6,078 nt of DNA from Cyclobacteriaceae bacterium. Its GTDB lineage: Bacteria; Bacteroidota; Bacteroidia; Cytophagales; Cyclobacteriaceae. The notes below the pieces were generated by a model. The model saw only the letters and a list, made by a program, of their open reading frames with translations. It made no database searches and was not told where the DNA came from. A program made the position numbers and the translations under genes. Shown one piece after another: positions 1-5,230 of the stretch; the first letter of the stretch is position 1, and each line of letters begins with the position of its first letter. The stretch spans positions 1-6,078 of the forward strand of contig JANYDR010000478.1 of the NCBI GenBank assembly GCA_025363495.1, given 5' to 3'.

Positions 1-1669
1 GCAGATCATCTTTGGTAATAGTATCATTCGAATTTCCCTTTAGCATAACTAACTGTCGCATAGCATCATTCAAATAAATCACCATTACTACTCCTGTTTC
101 CACCGCTATCCCAAACAAAGCAATAAAACCAACCGCCACCGCTACCGATAGATGAACTCCATAGAAATAAATAATGTAAACTCCACCGATAAGCGCAAAA
201 GGAATTGTGGCCAGACTTAAGAATGCCTCGCGAATTGATTTGAACGCGAGGTAGAGCGAAAGAAAAATAATTAATAAGACAATCGGCGCTATGATAGCCA
301 GCGTGCGTTTGCCCCGTATCAGGTTCTCATATTGTCCACTCCATTCAACATAATAACCATTGGGAAACCCCGTCAGATCAGCATTTACTTTTTCGATCGC
401 TTCTTGCACTGTACTTCCCAGATCCCGATCACGCACATTAAACAATACCGCTCCACGAAGCATGGCGTTGTCCGACTGGATCATGGGTGGACCATTCTCA
501 AAACGAATTTCAGCCACTGATGACAATGGAATTGTTCCGAATGAAGTGCTGATCGGAATACGTTTAATTCGATCAATACTGTTTCTATAGTCCTGCGGCA
601 ATCTCACATTGATAGAAAAACGCTCACGACCTTCTACTGTATTGGCCAAAGAAGTTCCACCAATAGCCGTCTCGACAATCATATTTACATCCTGAATACT
701 TAATCCGTAACGACCAATCTTATCCCTATCAATATCAATTAATAAATATTTGCCTCCCGTGATCGGTTCTACATATAAATCTTTCACACCCGGAATATCT
801 TCCATCAATTTCTTCACCCTGTCCGATACCGCATAGATGGTATCCAGATTTTGTCCATGAATTTTTACACCGACATCAGTTCGTACACCGGTGGAAAGCA
901 TATTTATACGGTTTATGATAGGCTGTGTCCATCCATTGACCACTCCCGGGATCTGAAGCTTTGCATCAAGCTCATTCACAATATCTTTCTTGGTAATACC
1001 CACACGCCATTCCGATTTTGGCTTCAGCATGATAATTGTTTCAATCATACTGATAGGAGAATTATCGGTTGGTGTACTGGCCCTTCCCGCCTTACCCAGA
1101 ACTTTATCTACCTCCGGAACAGATTTGATGATCTTATCCTGAACCTGCAGGATACGTTTGATTTCTGAATTGGAAATATCCGGTAATGTCACAGGCATAA
1201 ATAAAATTGATTGCTCATCAAGCGGCGGCATAAACTCACTCCCAAGGCTGATCAGTAATGGAATACTAATCGCCAGTGCAATAAGATTAACTCCAATAGT
1301 TGTTTTTCTCCAGTGGAGACATACTCGTATCACTGGTTCATAAATATTTTCCAATGTGCGCGTTAACGGATTTGCTTTTTCGTTTTTGAACTTACCTCTC
1401 ATGAAAAGTGAGATCATGACTGGCGCAAGCGTGATCACCAGAAAAGCATCTACAATTAGAATAAAAGTCTTTGTGTACGCGAGTGGATGAAATAGCTTTC
1501 CCTCCTGCCCTGTCAGCATGAATACAGGCAAAAAGGAAGTAATAATTATGATGGTCGAATAGAATACTCCGCGCGAAACCTGTTTGCTTGATTTCTCAAT
1601 GATAGCTTCCCTTTCCTCATCGGGAATCTCGATGTAATTCTTTTTCTTATTAAATATCTTGTTGAACAT
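1..1669 (-). CDS. cusA: CusA-type RND metal efflux pump, C-terminal part after an in-frame stop (runs off the left edge)
   Basis: This is the second half of a heavy-metal-efflux RND pump, a proton-driven inner-membrane transporter that moves Cu(I)/Ag(I) outward with CusB and CusC partners. I translated the minus strand: the frame is open for 556 residues from the ATG at 1669-1667 to the window edge. Visible parts are TM5 (about 35-54, ending in FLPVFMLTGQEGKLF), TM6 (68-88), TM7 (123-142), the second periplasmic porter region (about 145-455), and TM8-TM10 (about 457-533). TM11-12 lie off the window. M158 (in LFMPVTLP), M208 (in SPISMIET) and M257 (in NRINMLSTG) align with the E. coli CusA methionine triad M573/M623/M672, which argues for Cu/Ag rather than Zn/Co. 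The frame is the same as the upstream half: TGA, one Cys codon, then this ATG. No Shine-Dalgarno is seen, so independent translation would need coupling to the upstream stop. It could equally be the untranslated tail of a broken gene. Confidence 0.85.
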   Translation of the reverse strand, partial: MFNKIFNKKKNYIEIPDEEREAIIEKSSKQVSRGVFYSTIIIITSFLPVFMLTGQEGKLFHPLAYTKTFILIVDAFLVITLAPVMISLFMRGKFKNEKANPLTRTLENIYEPVIRVCLHWRKTTIGVNLIALAISIPLLISLGSEFMPPLDEQSILFMPVTLPDISNSEIKRILQVQDKIIKSVPEVDKVLGKAGRASTPTDNSPISMIETIIMLKPKSEWRVGITKKDIVNELDAKLQIPGVVNGWTQPIINRINMLSTGVRTDVGVKIHGQNLDTIYAVSDRVKKLMEDIPGVKDLYVEPITGGKYLLIDIDRDKIGRYGLSIQDVNMIVETAIGGTSLANTVEGRERFSINVRLPQDYRNSIDRIKRIPISTSFGTIPLSSVAEIRFENGPPMIQSDNAMLRGAVLFNVRDRDLGSTVQEAIEKVNADLTGFPNGYYVEWSGQYENLIRGKRTLAIIAPIVLLIIFLSLYLAFKSIREAFLSLATIPFALIGGVYIIYFYGVHLSVAVAVGFIALFGIAVETGVVMVIYLNDAMRQLVMLKGNSNDTITKDDL

Positions 1670-1675
1670 ACATCA
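1667..1675 (-). other. Stop-restart junction TGA-TGT-ATG inside cusA
   Basis: Reading the minus strand, the first half ends AAC TCC TGA. It is followed by TGT (Cys) and then ATG TTC AAC, all in one frame. No base insertion or deletion is needed to join the halves: changing the TGA to any sense codon restores one continuous pump frame. The surrounding linker (ALRQEELNKQLNS before, MFNKIFNKKKNYIEIPDEER after) is polar and carries no transmembrane segment. TGA also ends imuA and the small secreted-protein gene in this window, so a general reassignment of TGA is unlikely. Confidence 0.9.
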
Positions 1676-2959
1676 GGAGTTTAGTTGTTTGTTCAATTCT
1701 TCCTGACGCAGCGCAAGGTTCCTGTAAGAGTTCTCCGCCATAATAATTCCGTTATCGACTATCACTCCAATCGCCAGTGCGATGCCTGTCAACGACATGA
1801 TGTTGGAAGAAATGTCAAATGCATTCAGCAGAATAAAGCTGGTGGCAATCGTTATGGGAATCTGAATGATAATACTAATGGCACTTCTCCAGTGGAAAAG
1901 AAAAAGTAAAACCACCACCGACACCACGATCATTTCTTCGATAAGTGTTCGCTTGATAGATGAAATAGATTCTTCAATCAAACCGCTGCGATCATAAACA
2001 ATATTAAATTTCATTCCCTGAGGAAGTCCCTTCGCCACCTCCATCATTTTGGCTTTGACACTTTTTATCACCTCGTCCGCATTCTCACCGTATCGCATCA
2101 CGATAATTCCTCCCACCACTTCTCCTTCACCATTCAGATCAAAAATTCCCAATCGGGTTTCTCCTGTCATCTGAACTGTGCCGATATCTTTTATCCTGAT
2201 CGGTGTAGCATTTTCTGTTTTAAGAGAAATCTTTTCTATATCCTGGATGGACTTGAGATAGCCGGTGGTTTTTATAATATATCCTATGTCACTTAACTCA
2301 AACTTGCGCCCCCCTGCTTCGTTATTATTGCTACGAATGGATTGAATGACGTCTGGTATTGACAAACCGTAATAAGTAAGTTTGTTTGGATCGACTGTAA
2401 CCTGATACTGTTTTTCAAAACCGCCAAACGAGGCAACTTCACTCACACCGGAAACATTTTGCAAAGCAAACTTTACGTACCAGTCTTGTATGGCACGTTG
2501 TTCACCGAGGTCCATTTCAGGCGCATCGAGTGTATACCACAGCACATGACCGACGCCGGTTCCATCAGGCCCCATCGTCGGAGTAACACCTTGGGGCAGC
2601 AATCCACCAGCAGAGTTTAATCTTTCCAGTACACGTTGGCGAGCCCAATAAATATCTACTTCATCATTAAAAATGACGTAGATGAAACTCATTCCAAACA
2701 TAGAAGCTCCGCGAACATTCTTTACTTTGGGAAGTCCTTGCAGGTTTGTGATCAATGGATACGTTATCTGGTCTTCCATTATCTGAGGACTGCGACCCAT
2801 CCACTCTGTAAATACGATCACCTGGTTTTCTGAAAGATCCGGGATAGCATCGATTTTACTTTTTTGGACTGAGAAAATACCCCAAACAAACAATCCCGCT
2901 GCGATGAGCAACACGAAAAATTTATTGCGAAGTGATAGAGAAATTAAGTTTTGAATCAT
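1673..2959 (-). CDS. cusA: CusA-type RND metal efflux pump, N-terminal half ending at an in-frame TGA
   Basis: This encodes 428 residues that match the first half of CusA-family pumps. It starts MIQNLISLSLRNKFFV with TM1 at about 12-30. Next come the family signature DAIPDLSENQVIVFTEW (37-53) and the first porter region with GPDGTGVGHVLWY (130 onward). TM2 (342-357), TM3 (361-379) and TM4 (388-408) follow. The TM4 proton-relay acids are present as D402 and E409, equivalent to E. coli CusA D405 and E412, and M388 matches M391 of the proposed metal relay. Full-length relatives exceed 1,000 residues, so this product alone lacks half the transporter. It stops in the cytoplasmic linker between TM4 and TM5, and the frame resumes 3 bases later as the C-terminal part. 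A 107-base gap separates it from the upstream small secreted-protein gene, and all genes here run the same way. It is either a nonsense-mutated gene or a genuinely two-piece pump; sequence alone does not decide. Confidence 0.9.
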   Translation of the reverse strand: MIQNLISLSLRNKFFVLLIAAGLFVWGIFSVQKSKIDAIPDLSENQVIVFTEWMGRSPQIMEDQITYPLITNLQGLPKVKNVRGASMFGMSFIYVIFNDEVDIYWARQRVLERLNSAGGLLPQGVTPTMGPDGTGVGHVLWYTLDAPEMDLGEQRAIQDWYVKFALQNVSGVSEVASFGGFEKQYQVTVDPNKLTYYGLSIPDVIQSIRSNNNEAGGRKFELSDIGYIIKTTGYLKSIQDIEKISLKTENATPIRIKDIGTVQMTGETRLGIFDLNGEGEVVGGIIVMRYGENADEVIKSVKAKMMEVAKGLPQGMKFNIVYDRSGLIEESISSIKRTLIEEMIVVSVVVLLFLFHWRSAISIIIQIPITIATSFILLNAFDISSNIMSLTGIALAIGVIVDNGIIMAENSYRNLALRQEELNKQLNS

Positions 2960-2981
2960 AGCTGAAAGTCATTTGAAAGTG

Positions 2982-3024
2982 GGTTGTCCTTGACATACCC
3001 ATGGACAAAAAGAAAGCGACAACC
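2982..3024 (-). repeat. Overlapping inverted repeats in the gap before cusA
   Basis: GGTTGTC (2982-2988) and GACAACC (3018-3024) form perfect 7-bp arms around 29 bases. The left arm overlaps a second possible stem, TTGTCC (2984-2989) with GGACAA (3003-3008), so the two hairpins exclude each other. No T-run follows on the minus strand, so this is not a normal intrinsic terminator. A role in mRNA processing, stability or attenuation within the operon is possible but only inferred. The rest of the 107-base gap (2960-3066) shows no gene. Confidence 0.35.
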
Positions 3025-3066
3025 TGATCAATAGATTGACCGGCTGAAACTTCGACAGCTAAAAAA

Positions 3067-3471
3067 TCAGATAAGGAATGAGTGAACGAAAACAGTAATG
3101 TCACGCTCAGGTAACGGTGGTTTGTAAAGAGCGTAGCGTGGAGAAGCAACAATAAAATCTGTTCTAGTGATTGAATATAGTACAGGAAGAATTACCGCTA
3201 AAAGATTGAACGAAGGAGAAACTTGTGAAACTACCCCAACTTCTGCCGCAGTTTCCGTTGCTTTAACAACAATGCTTTCTTCCTCACAGCATCCATTCTT
3301 TTTTGCATGATGTTCGGCGCCCATACAAGGCTTGCATGAATCGGCCTTTACATACAGCGCCACTGATTTAACTTTGCCTCCGCATATATGCGAATTAACC
3401 ATCACCCCGATAGAGGCTACGAGCATGAGCCCTGCCAGAAATAAGGATAGTATGGGACGGATTGTCTTCAT
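3067..3471 (-). CDS. Small exported Cys/His-rich protein, HYC_CC_PP family type
   Basis: This is a 134-residue protein. It has an N-terminal hydrophobic stretch after a Lys/Arg start (MKTIRPILSLFLAGLMLVAS), consistent with a signal peptide or membrane anchor. Candidate metal ligands follow: H28-x-C30, C46-x-x-C49, H54-H55 and the pair C61-C62. A second hydrophobic stretch lies at about 88-101. The tail has YKPPLPERDI (P118-P119). The order His-x-Cys, Cys-Cys, Pro-Pro matches what I know as the HYC_CC_PP family, short Bacteroidota proteins often placed beside metal-efflux genes; here the first motif reads HIC rather than HYC. No biochemical role is established to my knowledge. The position between an HMA membrane protein and a CusA pump suggests periplasmic metal binding or sensing, which is inference. 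It starts 28 bases after the upstream gene ends, so the two are probably co-transcribed. It ends in TGA. Confidence 0.75.
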   Translation of the reverse strand: MKTIRPILSLFLAGLMLVASIGVMVNSHICGGKVKSVALYVKADSCKPCMGAEHHAKKNGCCEEESIVVKATETAAEVGVVSQVSPSFNLLAVILPVLYSITRTDFIVASPRYALYKPPLPERDITVFVHSFLI

Positions 3472-3499
3472 CAGAGAATAAAAATACGCAATTTTTGTT

Positions 3500-4219
3500 T
3501 TAAAGTTGCGCGAGCATAGCTGTAGCCATTCCTACCATCAGTAAATCCTCTATAATAGTGACCGTACTCATGGGCAGGTTAAACACTGCTCCCAGGCAAG
3601 CGCAGCGTATTTTTTGCTTATTCAACACACTTTTAATAACCCCCATACTGCTAAAACCCATCACCACAATCGTAGCAACATTTGTGAAAAATGGATTGAA
3701 ACCTGTTAGATAAGCAAGACCAAGTCCCAGTTCAATAAAAGGATAAATGTATCCGTAGGCCGGTACGTTGATAGCTAATAGATCATACATCGCATAGCTT
3801 GAGGCAAAGCCCTTCACATCCAGCAGCTTGAAAAAAGAAAATACAAGAAAGAAACCTGCCATAAAGTAGCTCATGCCCAAATGAAGGCTGCCGCCGGATG
3901 CAATGGCAGATACACCGGTAATAAATAATCCAATGATAAGTAAAGGCTTATAGGTTGCAATCCATGACTTAGCGGTTGCCTCGTTCATTGTGTGATGAGA
4001 ATGATCGGAAGCATCTTGGCTGATTGTGTACTTGGTATTAACACCAATCGCCTCTTGTAACGCCGGAACGCTTATATGCTTTTGCATGGTTACTGTCGCT
4101 TTCTGGCCTTCCAATTTTACGTCGGCCGAAAGTACATCCGGATGCATGAGTAATTTACTTTTTACTTTGGCAACGCACCCTTCACAGGTAATGCCCTCAA
4201 CTGTATATGTGTGTGTCAT
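3500..4219 (-). CDS. HMA metal-binding domain fused to a MauE/DoxX-like membrane domain
   Basis: This encodes 239 residues in two parts. Residues 1-65 are a heavy-metal-associated fold with the metal-binding loop GITCEGC (C12 and C15), as in CopZ/Atx1-type chaperones and P-type ATPase N-termini. A short His-rich linker (D72-H-S-H-H76) follows. Residues 90-239 contain about five hydrophobic segments (about 92-108, 114-134, 155-173, 179-196, 217-237) and a C206-x-C208 pair in RCACLGAVFNLP, resembling the MauE/DoxX-like redox-associated membrane proteins. It probably binds a thiophilic metal on the cytoplasmic side and passes it to, or carries it across, the inner membrane. The exact transport direction is not shown by the sequence; functional analogy with MerT-like uptake or with a copper chaperone is speculative. 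It is the first gene of the metal operon and lies divergent from imuA. The chosen ATG gives the HMA domain its expected short lead of about eight residues. It ends in TAA. Confidence 0.8.
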   Translation of the reverse strand: MTHTYTVEGITCEGCVAKVKSKLLMHPDVLSADVKLEGQKATVTMQKHISVPALQEAIGVNTKYTISQDASDHSHHTMNEATAKSWIATYKPLLIIGLFITGVSAIASGGSLHLGMSYFMAGFFLVFSFFKLLDVKGFASSYAMYDLLAINVPAYGYIYPFIELGLGLAYLTGFNPFFTNVATIVVMGFSSMGVIKSVLNKQKIRCACLGAVFNLPMSTVTIIEDLLMVGMATAMLAQL

Positions 4220-4234
4220 GAAGACTCTTTAATT

Positions 4235-4252
4235 CCAATTAGCACCCAATTA
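4235..4252. repeat. Direct repeat CCAATTA, two copies 11 bp apart
   Basis: CCAATTA occurs at 4235-4241 and 4246-4252, one helical turn apart and 16 bases or more upstream of the metal-operon start. Its spacing and location suit binding of a regulator or RNA polymerase, but the repeats are short and AT-rich, so chance is possible. Confidence 0.3.
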
Positions 4253-4277
4253 ACACAGAGTGGTGGAAAATGGTGCT
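4241..4277. repeat. Inverted repeat AGCACC / GGTGCT
   Basis: AGCACC (4241-4246) and GGTGCT (4272-4277) are perfect 6-bp inverted arms around 25 bases. Another AGCACC lies at 4339-4344, inside the AGGTG/CACCT hairpin at 4330-4345. Three occurrences of one hexamer in about 100 bases are suggestive of protein sites or RNA pairing in the metal-operon leader, but the arms are short. Confidence 0.25.
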
Positions 4278-4280
4278 ATA

Positions 4281-4288
4281 TAATTTTG
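4281..4288 (+). promoter_or_regulatory. Possible Bacteroidota-type -7 element, TAATTTTG
   Basis: TAATTTTG fits the Bacteroidota housekeeping promoter element TAnnTTTG on the plus strand, towards imuA. No TTTG or TTG is seen at the expected -33 position, and the resulting leader would be about 200 bases with the twin palindromes inside it. It is therefore a weak candidate only. Confidence 0.2.
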
Positions 4289-4329
4289 AGAAGGCGCGAG
4301 AAAAAGAGCACTTAATAACATCTGGTATG

Positions 4330-4345
4330 AGGTGTTTCAGCACCT
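4330..4345. repeat. Short hairpin AGGTG-TTTCAG-CACCT
   Basis: Five-bp arms AGGTG (4330-4334) and CACCT (4341-4345) enclose a six-base loop, followed by TTT on the plus strand. The stem is short and the T-run brief, so terminator activity would be weak. It could form in the leader of either divergent transcript. Confidence 0.25.
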
Positions 4346-4412
4346 TTTCCTTGAAAGGGTTCCCCAAGCTCCATTCTTAAAATAGCTAATTAAAGCTCAA
4401 AAAGACTATTTT

Positions 4413-4427
4413 ACTAATAATATTAGT
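4413..4427. promoter_or_regulatory. Operator-like palindrome 1 upstream of imuA (ACTAA-N5-TTAGT)
   Basis: ACTAATAATATTAGT is a perfect palindrome of 7-bp arms around one central base. The flanks also match the second copy, giving a shared pattern TTTACTAA-N2-ATATTAGT-N-TT. It lies about 70 bases before the imuA start, where a repressor of a damage-inducible cassette would be expected to bind. It does not resemble the gammaproteobacterial LexA box CTGT-N8-ACAG, so the binding protein is unknown. Confidence 0.55.
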
Positions 4428-4445
4428 ATTACTCACATAATATTT

Positions 4446-4460
4446 ACTAAATATATTAGT
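4446..4460. promoter_or_regulatory. Operator-like palindrome 2 upstream of imuA (ACTAA-N5-TTAGT)
   Basis: ACTAAATATATTAGT repeats the outer arms ACTAA and TTAGT of the first palindrome with the same 5-base spacing. Its centre lies 33 bp from that of copy 1, close to three helical turns, so bound dimers would sit on the same DNA face. It ends 37 bases before the imuA ATG, so binding could block RNA polymerase. Confidence 0.55.
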
Positions 4461-4470
4461 TTTAATATAT

Positions 4471-4488
4471 CTATGAATCCACTCATAG
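4471..4488 (+). repeat. Hairpin CTATGA-N6-TCATAG just before imuA
   Basis: Perfect 6-bp arms CTATGA (4471-4476) and TCATAG (4483-4488) enclose ATCCAC. The hairpin ends 9 bases before the imuA ATG. In mRNA it could affect ribosome access; as DNA it could be another protein site. No function is shown. Confidence 0.35.
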
Positions 4489-4497
4489 TAAAGTGTC

Positions 4498-5229
4498 ATG
4501 TCATCAATAGCTCAAGCTCATATTCTTAAAGATTTGCAAACGGACATCCTCCGTCTCGAAGGTTTTAAATCATTGGGCAACCCTACCTTGGATATGAATT
4601 TAGGACCAATAAAAGATGCTTTTCCCAATGCCTCATTTCCTCTCGGTGCTGTACATGAATTTCTATCTGCACAAGGTGAGGATACAGCTTCTACTATTGG
4701 TTTTATTACGGGATTGTTGTCATCTCTTACACGAGGCAATGGAACAGTACTTTGGATCAGTTCCTCGCGAACTCTTTTTCCTCCTGCGCTGAAAAGTTTC
4801 GGTATTGAACCAGAAAGATTCATCTTCATCGATTTGCAAAAAGAAAAAGATGTTACCTGGGCAATGGATGAAGCGCTGAAATGCAGTGCAATCTCTGCTG
4901 TTGTTGGGGAGACCCGTGAAATTGACTTCACATCTTCGAGACGTCTTCAATTGGCTGTCGAGCAAAGTCAGGTAACGGGTTTTATTCTTCGTAACAACTA
5001 TCGCAATCTGCACCCTACAGCATGTGTTTCACGATGGAAGATTACTCCACTGTCAAGTGAATCGGTTGATGATCTGCCCGGCATCGGTTTTCCAAAGTGG
5101 AGAGTTGAGCTATTGAGAATGCGAAACGGTAAATCAGGCGCCTGGGATATTCAGTGGGCAGATGGAAGATTCGCTCCTGTTTACAAGTTCCCTTCCATTT
5201 TACCGGAGCAACAAAAGTTAGCTGGATGA
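4498..5229 (+). CDS. imuA: ImuA, RecA-like accessory protein of the error-prone mutasome
   Basis: This encodes 243 residues with the Bacteroidota ImuA layout. There is a helical N-terminus, then FPLGAVHEFLSAQGEDTASTIGFI (about 47-70), where RecA would carry its Walker A loop. No GK[T/S] is present, so ATP binding is probably weak or lost. Further family features are TVLWISSSRTLFPPAL (83-98), the strand RFIFIDL (107-113), AVVGETREIDFTSSRRLQLA (134-153, near the Walker B position), GFILRN (161-166), SRWKITP (178-184) and a C-terminal PKWRVELLRMRNGKSG (199-214) with GAWDIQW. In characterised bacteria ImuA works with ImuB and DnaE2 (ImuC) in damage-induced translesion synthesis and mutagenesis. 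imuB follows after one base (TGA-A-ATG), implying an operon and translational coupling. Two ACTAA-N5-TTAGT palindromes lie just upstream and suggest damage- or repressor-controlled expression. The start is the only sensible ATG after the hairpin. Confidence 0.88.
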   Translation: MSSIAQAHILKDLQTDILRLEGFKSLGNPTLDMNLGPIKDAFPNASFPLGAVHEFLSAQGEDTASTIGFITGLLSSLTRGNGTVLWISSSRTLFPPALKSFGIEPERFIFIDLQKEKDVTWAMDEALKCSAISAVVGETREIDFTSSRRLQLAVEQSQVTGFILRNNYRNLHPTACVSRWKITPLSSESVDDLPGIGFPKWRVELLRMRNGKSGAWDIQWADGRFAPVYKFPSILPEQQKLAG

Positions 5230-5230
5230 A

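Larger units (their letters stand above)
4220..4497. promoter_or_regulatory. Divergent intergenic region between the metal operon and imuA
   Basis: These 278 non-coding bases separate two genes reading outward, so they must hold or overlap both promoters unless one transcript starts elsewhere. The imuA side (about 4380-4475) is very AT-rich and carries the twin palindromes. The metal-operon side carries short direct and inverted repeats. I find no credible small reading frame or tRNA in it. Neither gene has a recognisable Shine-Dalgarno, as is usual in Bacteroidota. Confidence 0.75.

Noticed and set aside
851..1168. 105-codon plus-strand open frame opposite the pump gene
   Set aside because: It lies fully antisense to the strongly conserved porter region of cusA and its translation resembles no known family; it is a shadow frame.
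1673..1675. TGA in cusA as selenocysteine or a reassigned codon
   Set aside because: TGA ends imuA and the small secreted-protein gene normally, selenocysteine is not known at this position in RND pumps, and I see no strong stem-loop right after the TGA.
2982..3024. Intrinsic terminator before cusA
   Set aside because: The stem has a long loop and no T-run follows in the direction of transcription.
2922..3152. 76-codon minus-strand frame spanning the gap before cusA
   Set aside because: It overlaps both the end of the small secreted-protein gene and the pump start in a different frame and has no family resemblance; the gap appears non-coding.
4413..4460. Short CRISPR-like or iteron array
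   Set aside because: There are only two palindromic copies with no further units or spacers, and no replication or Cas gene is nearby; a tandem operator explains them better.
4518..4931. 137-codon minus-strand open frame opposite imuA
   Set aside because: imuA on the plus strand is clearly real by family motifs, and this antisense translation has no recognisable features.
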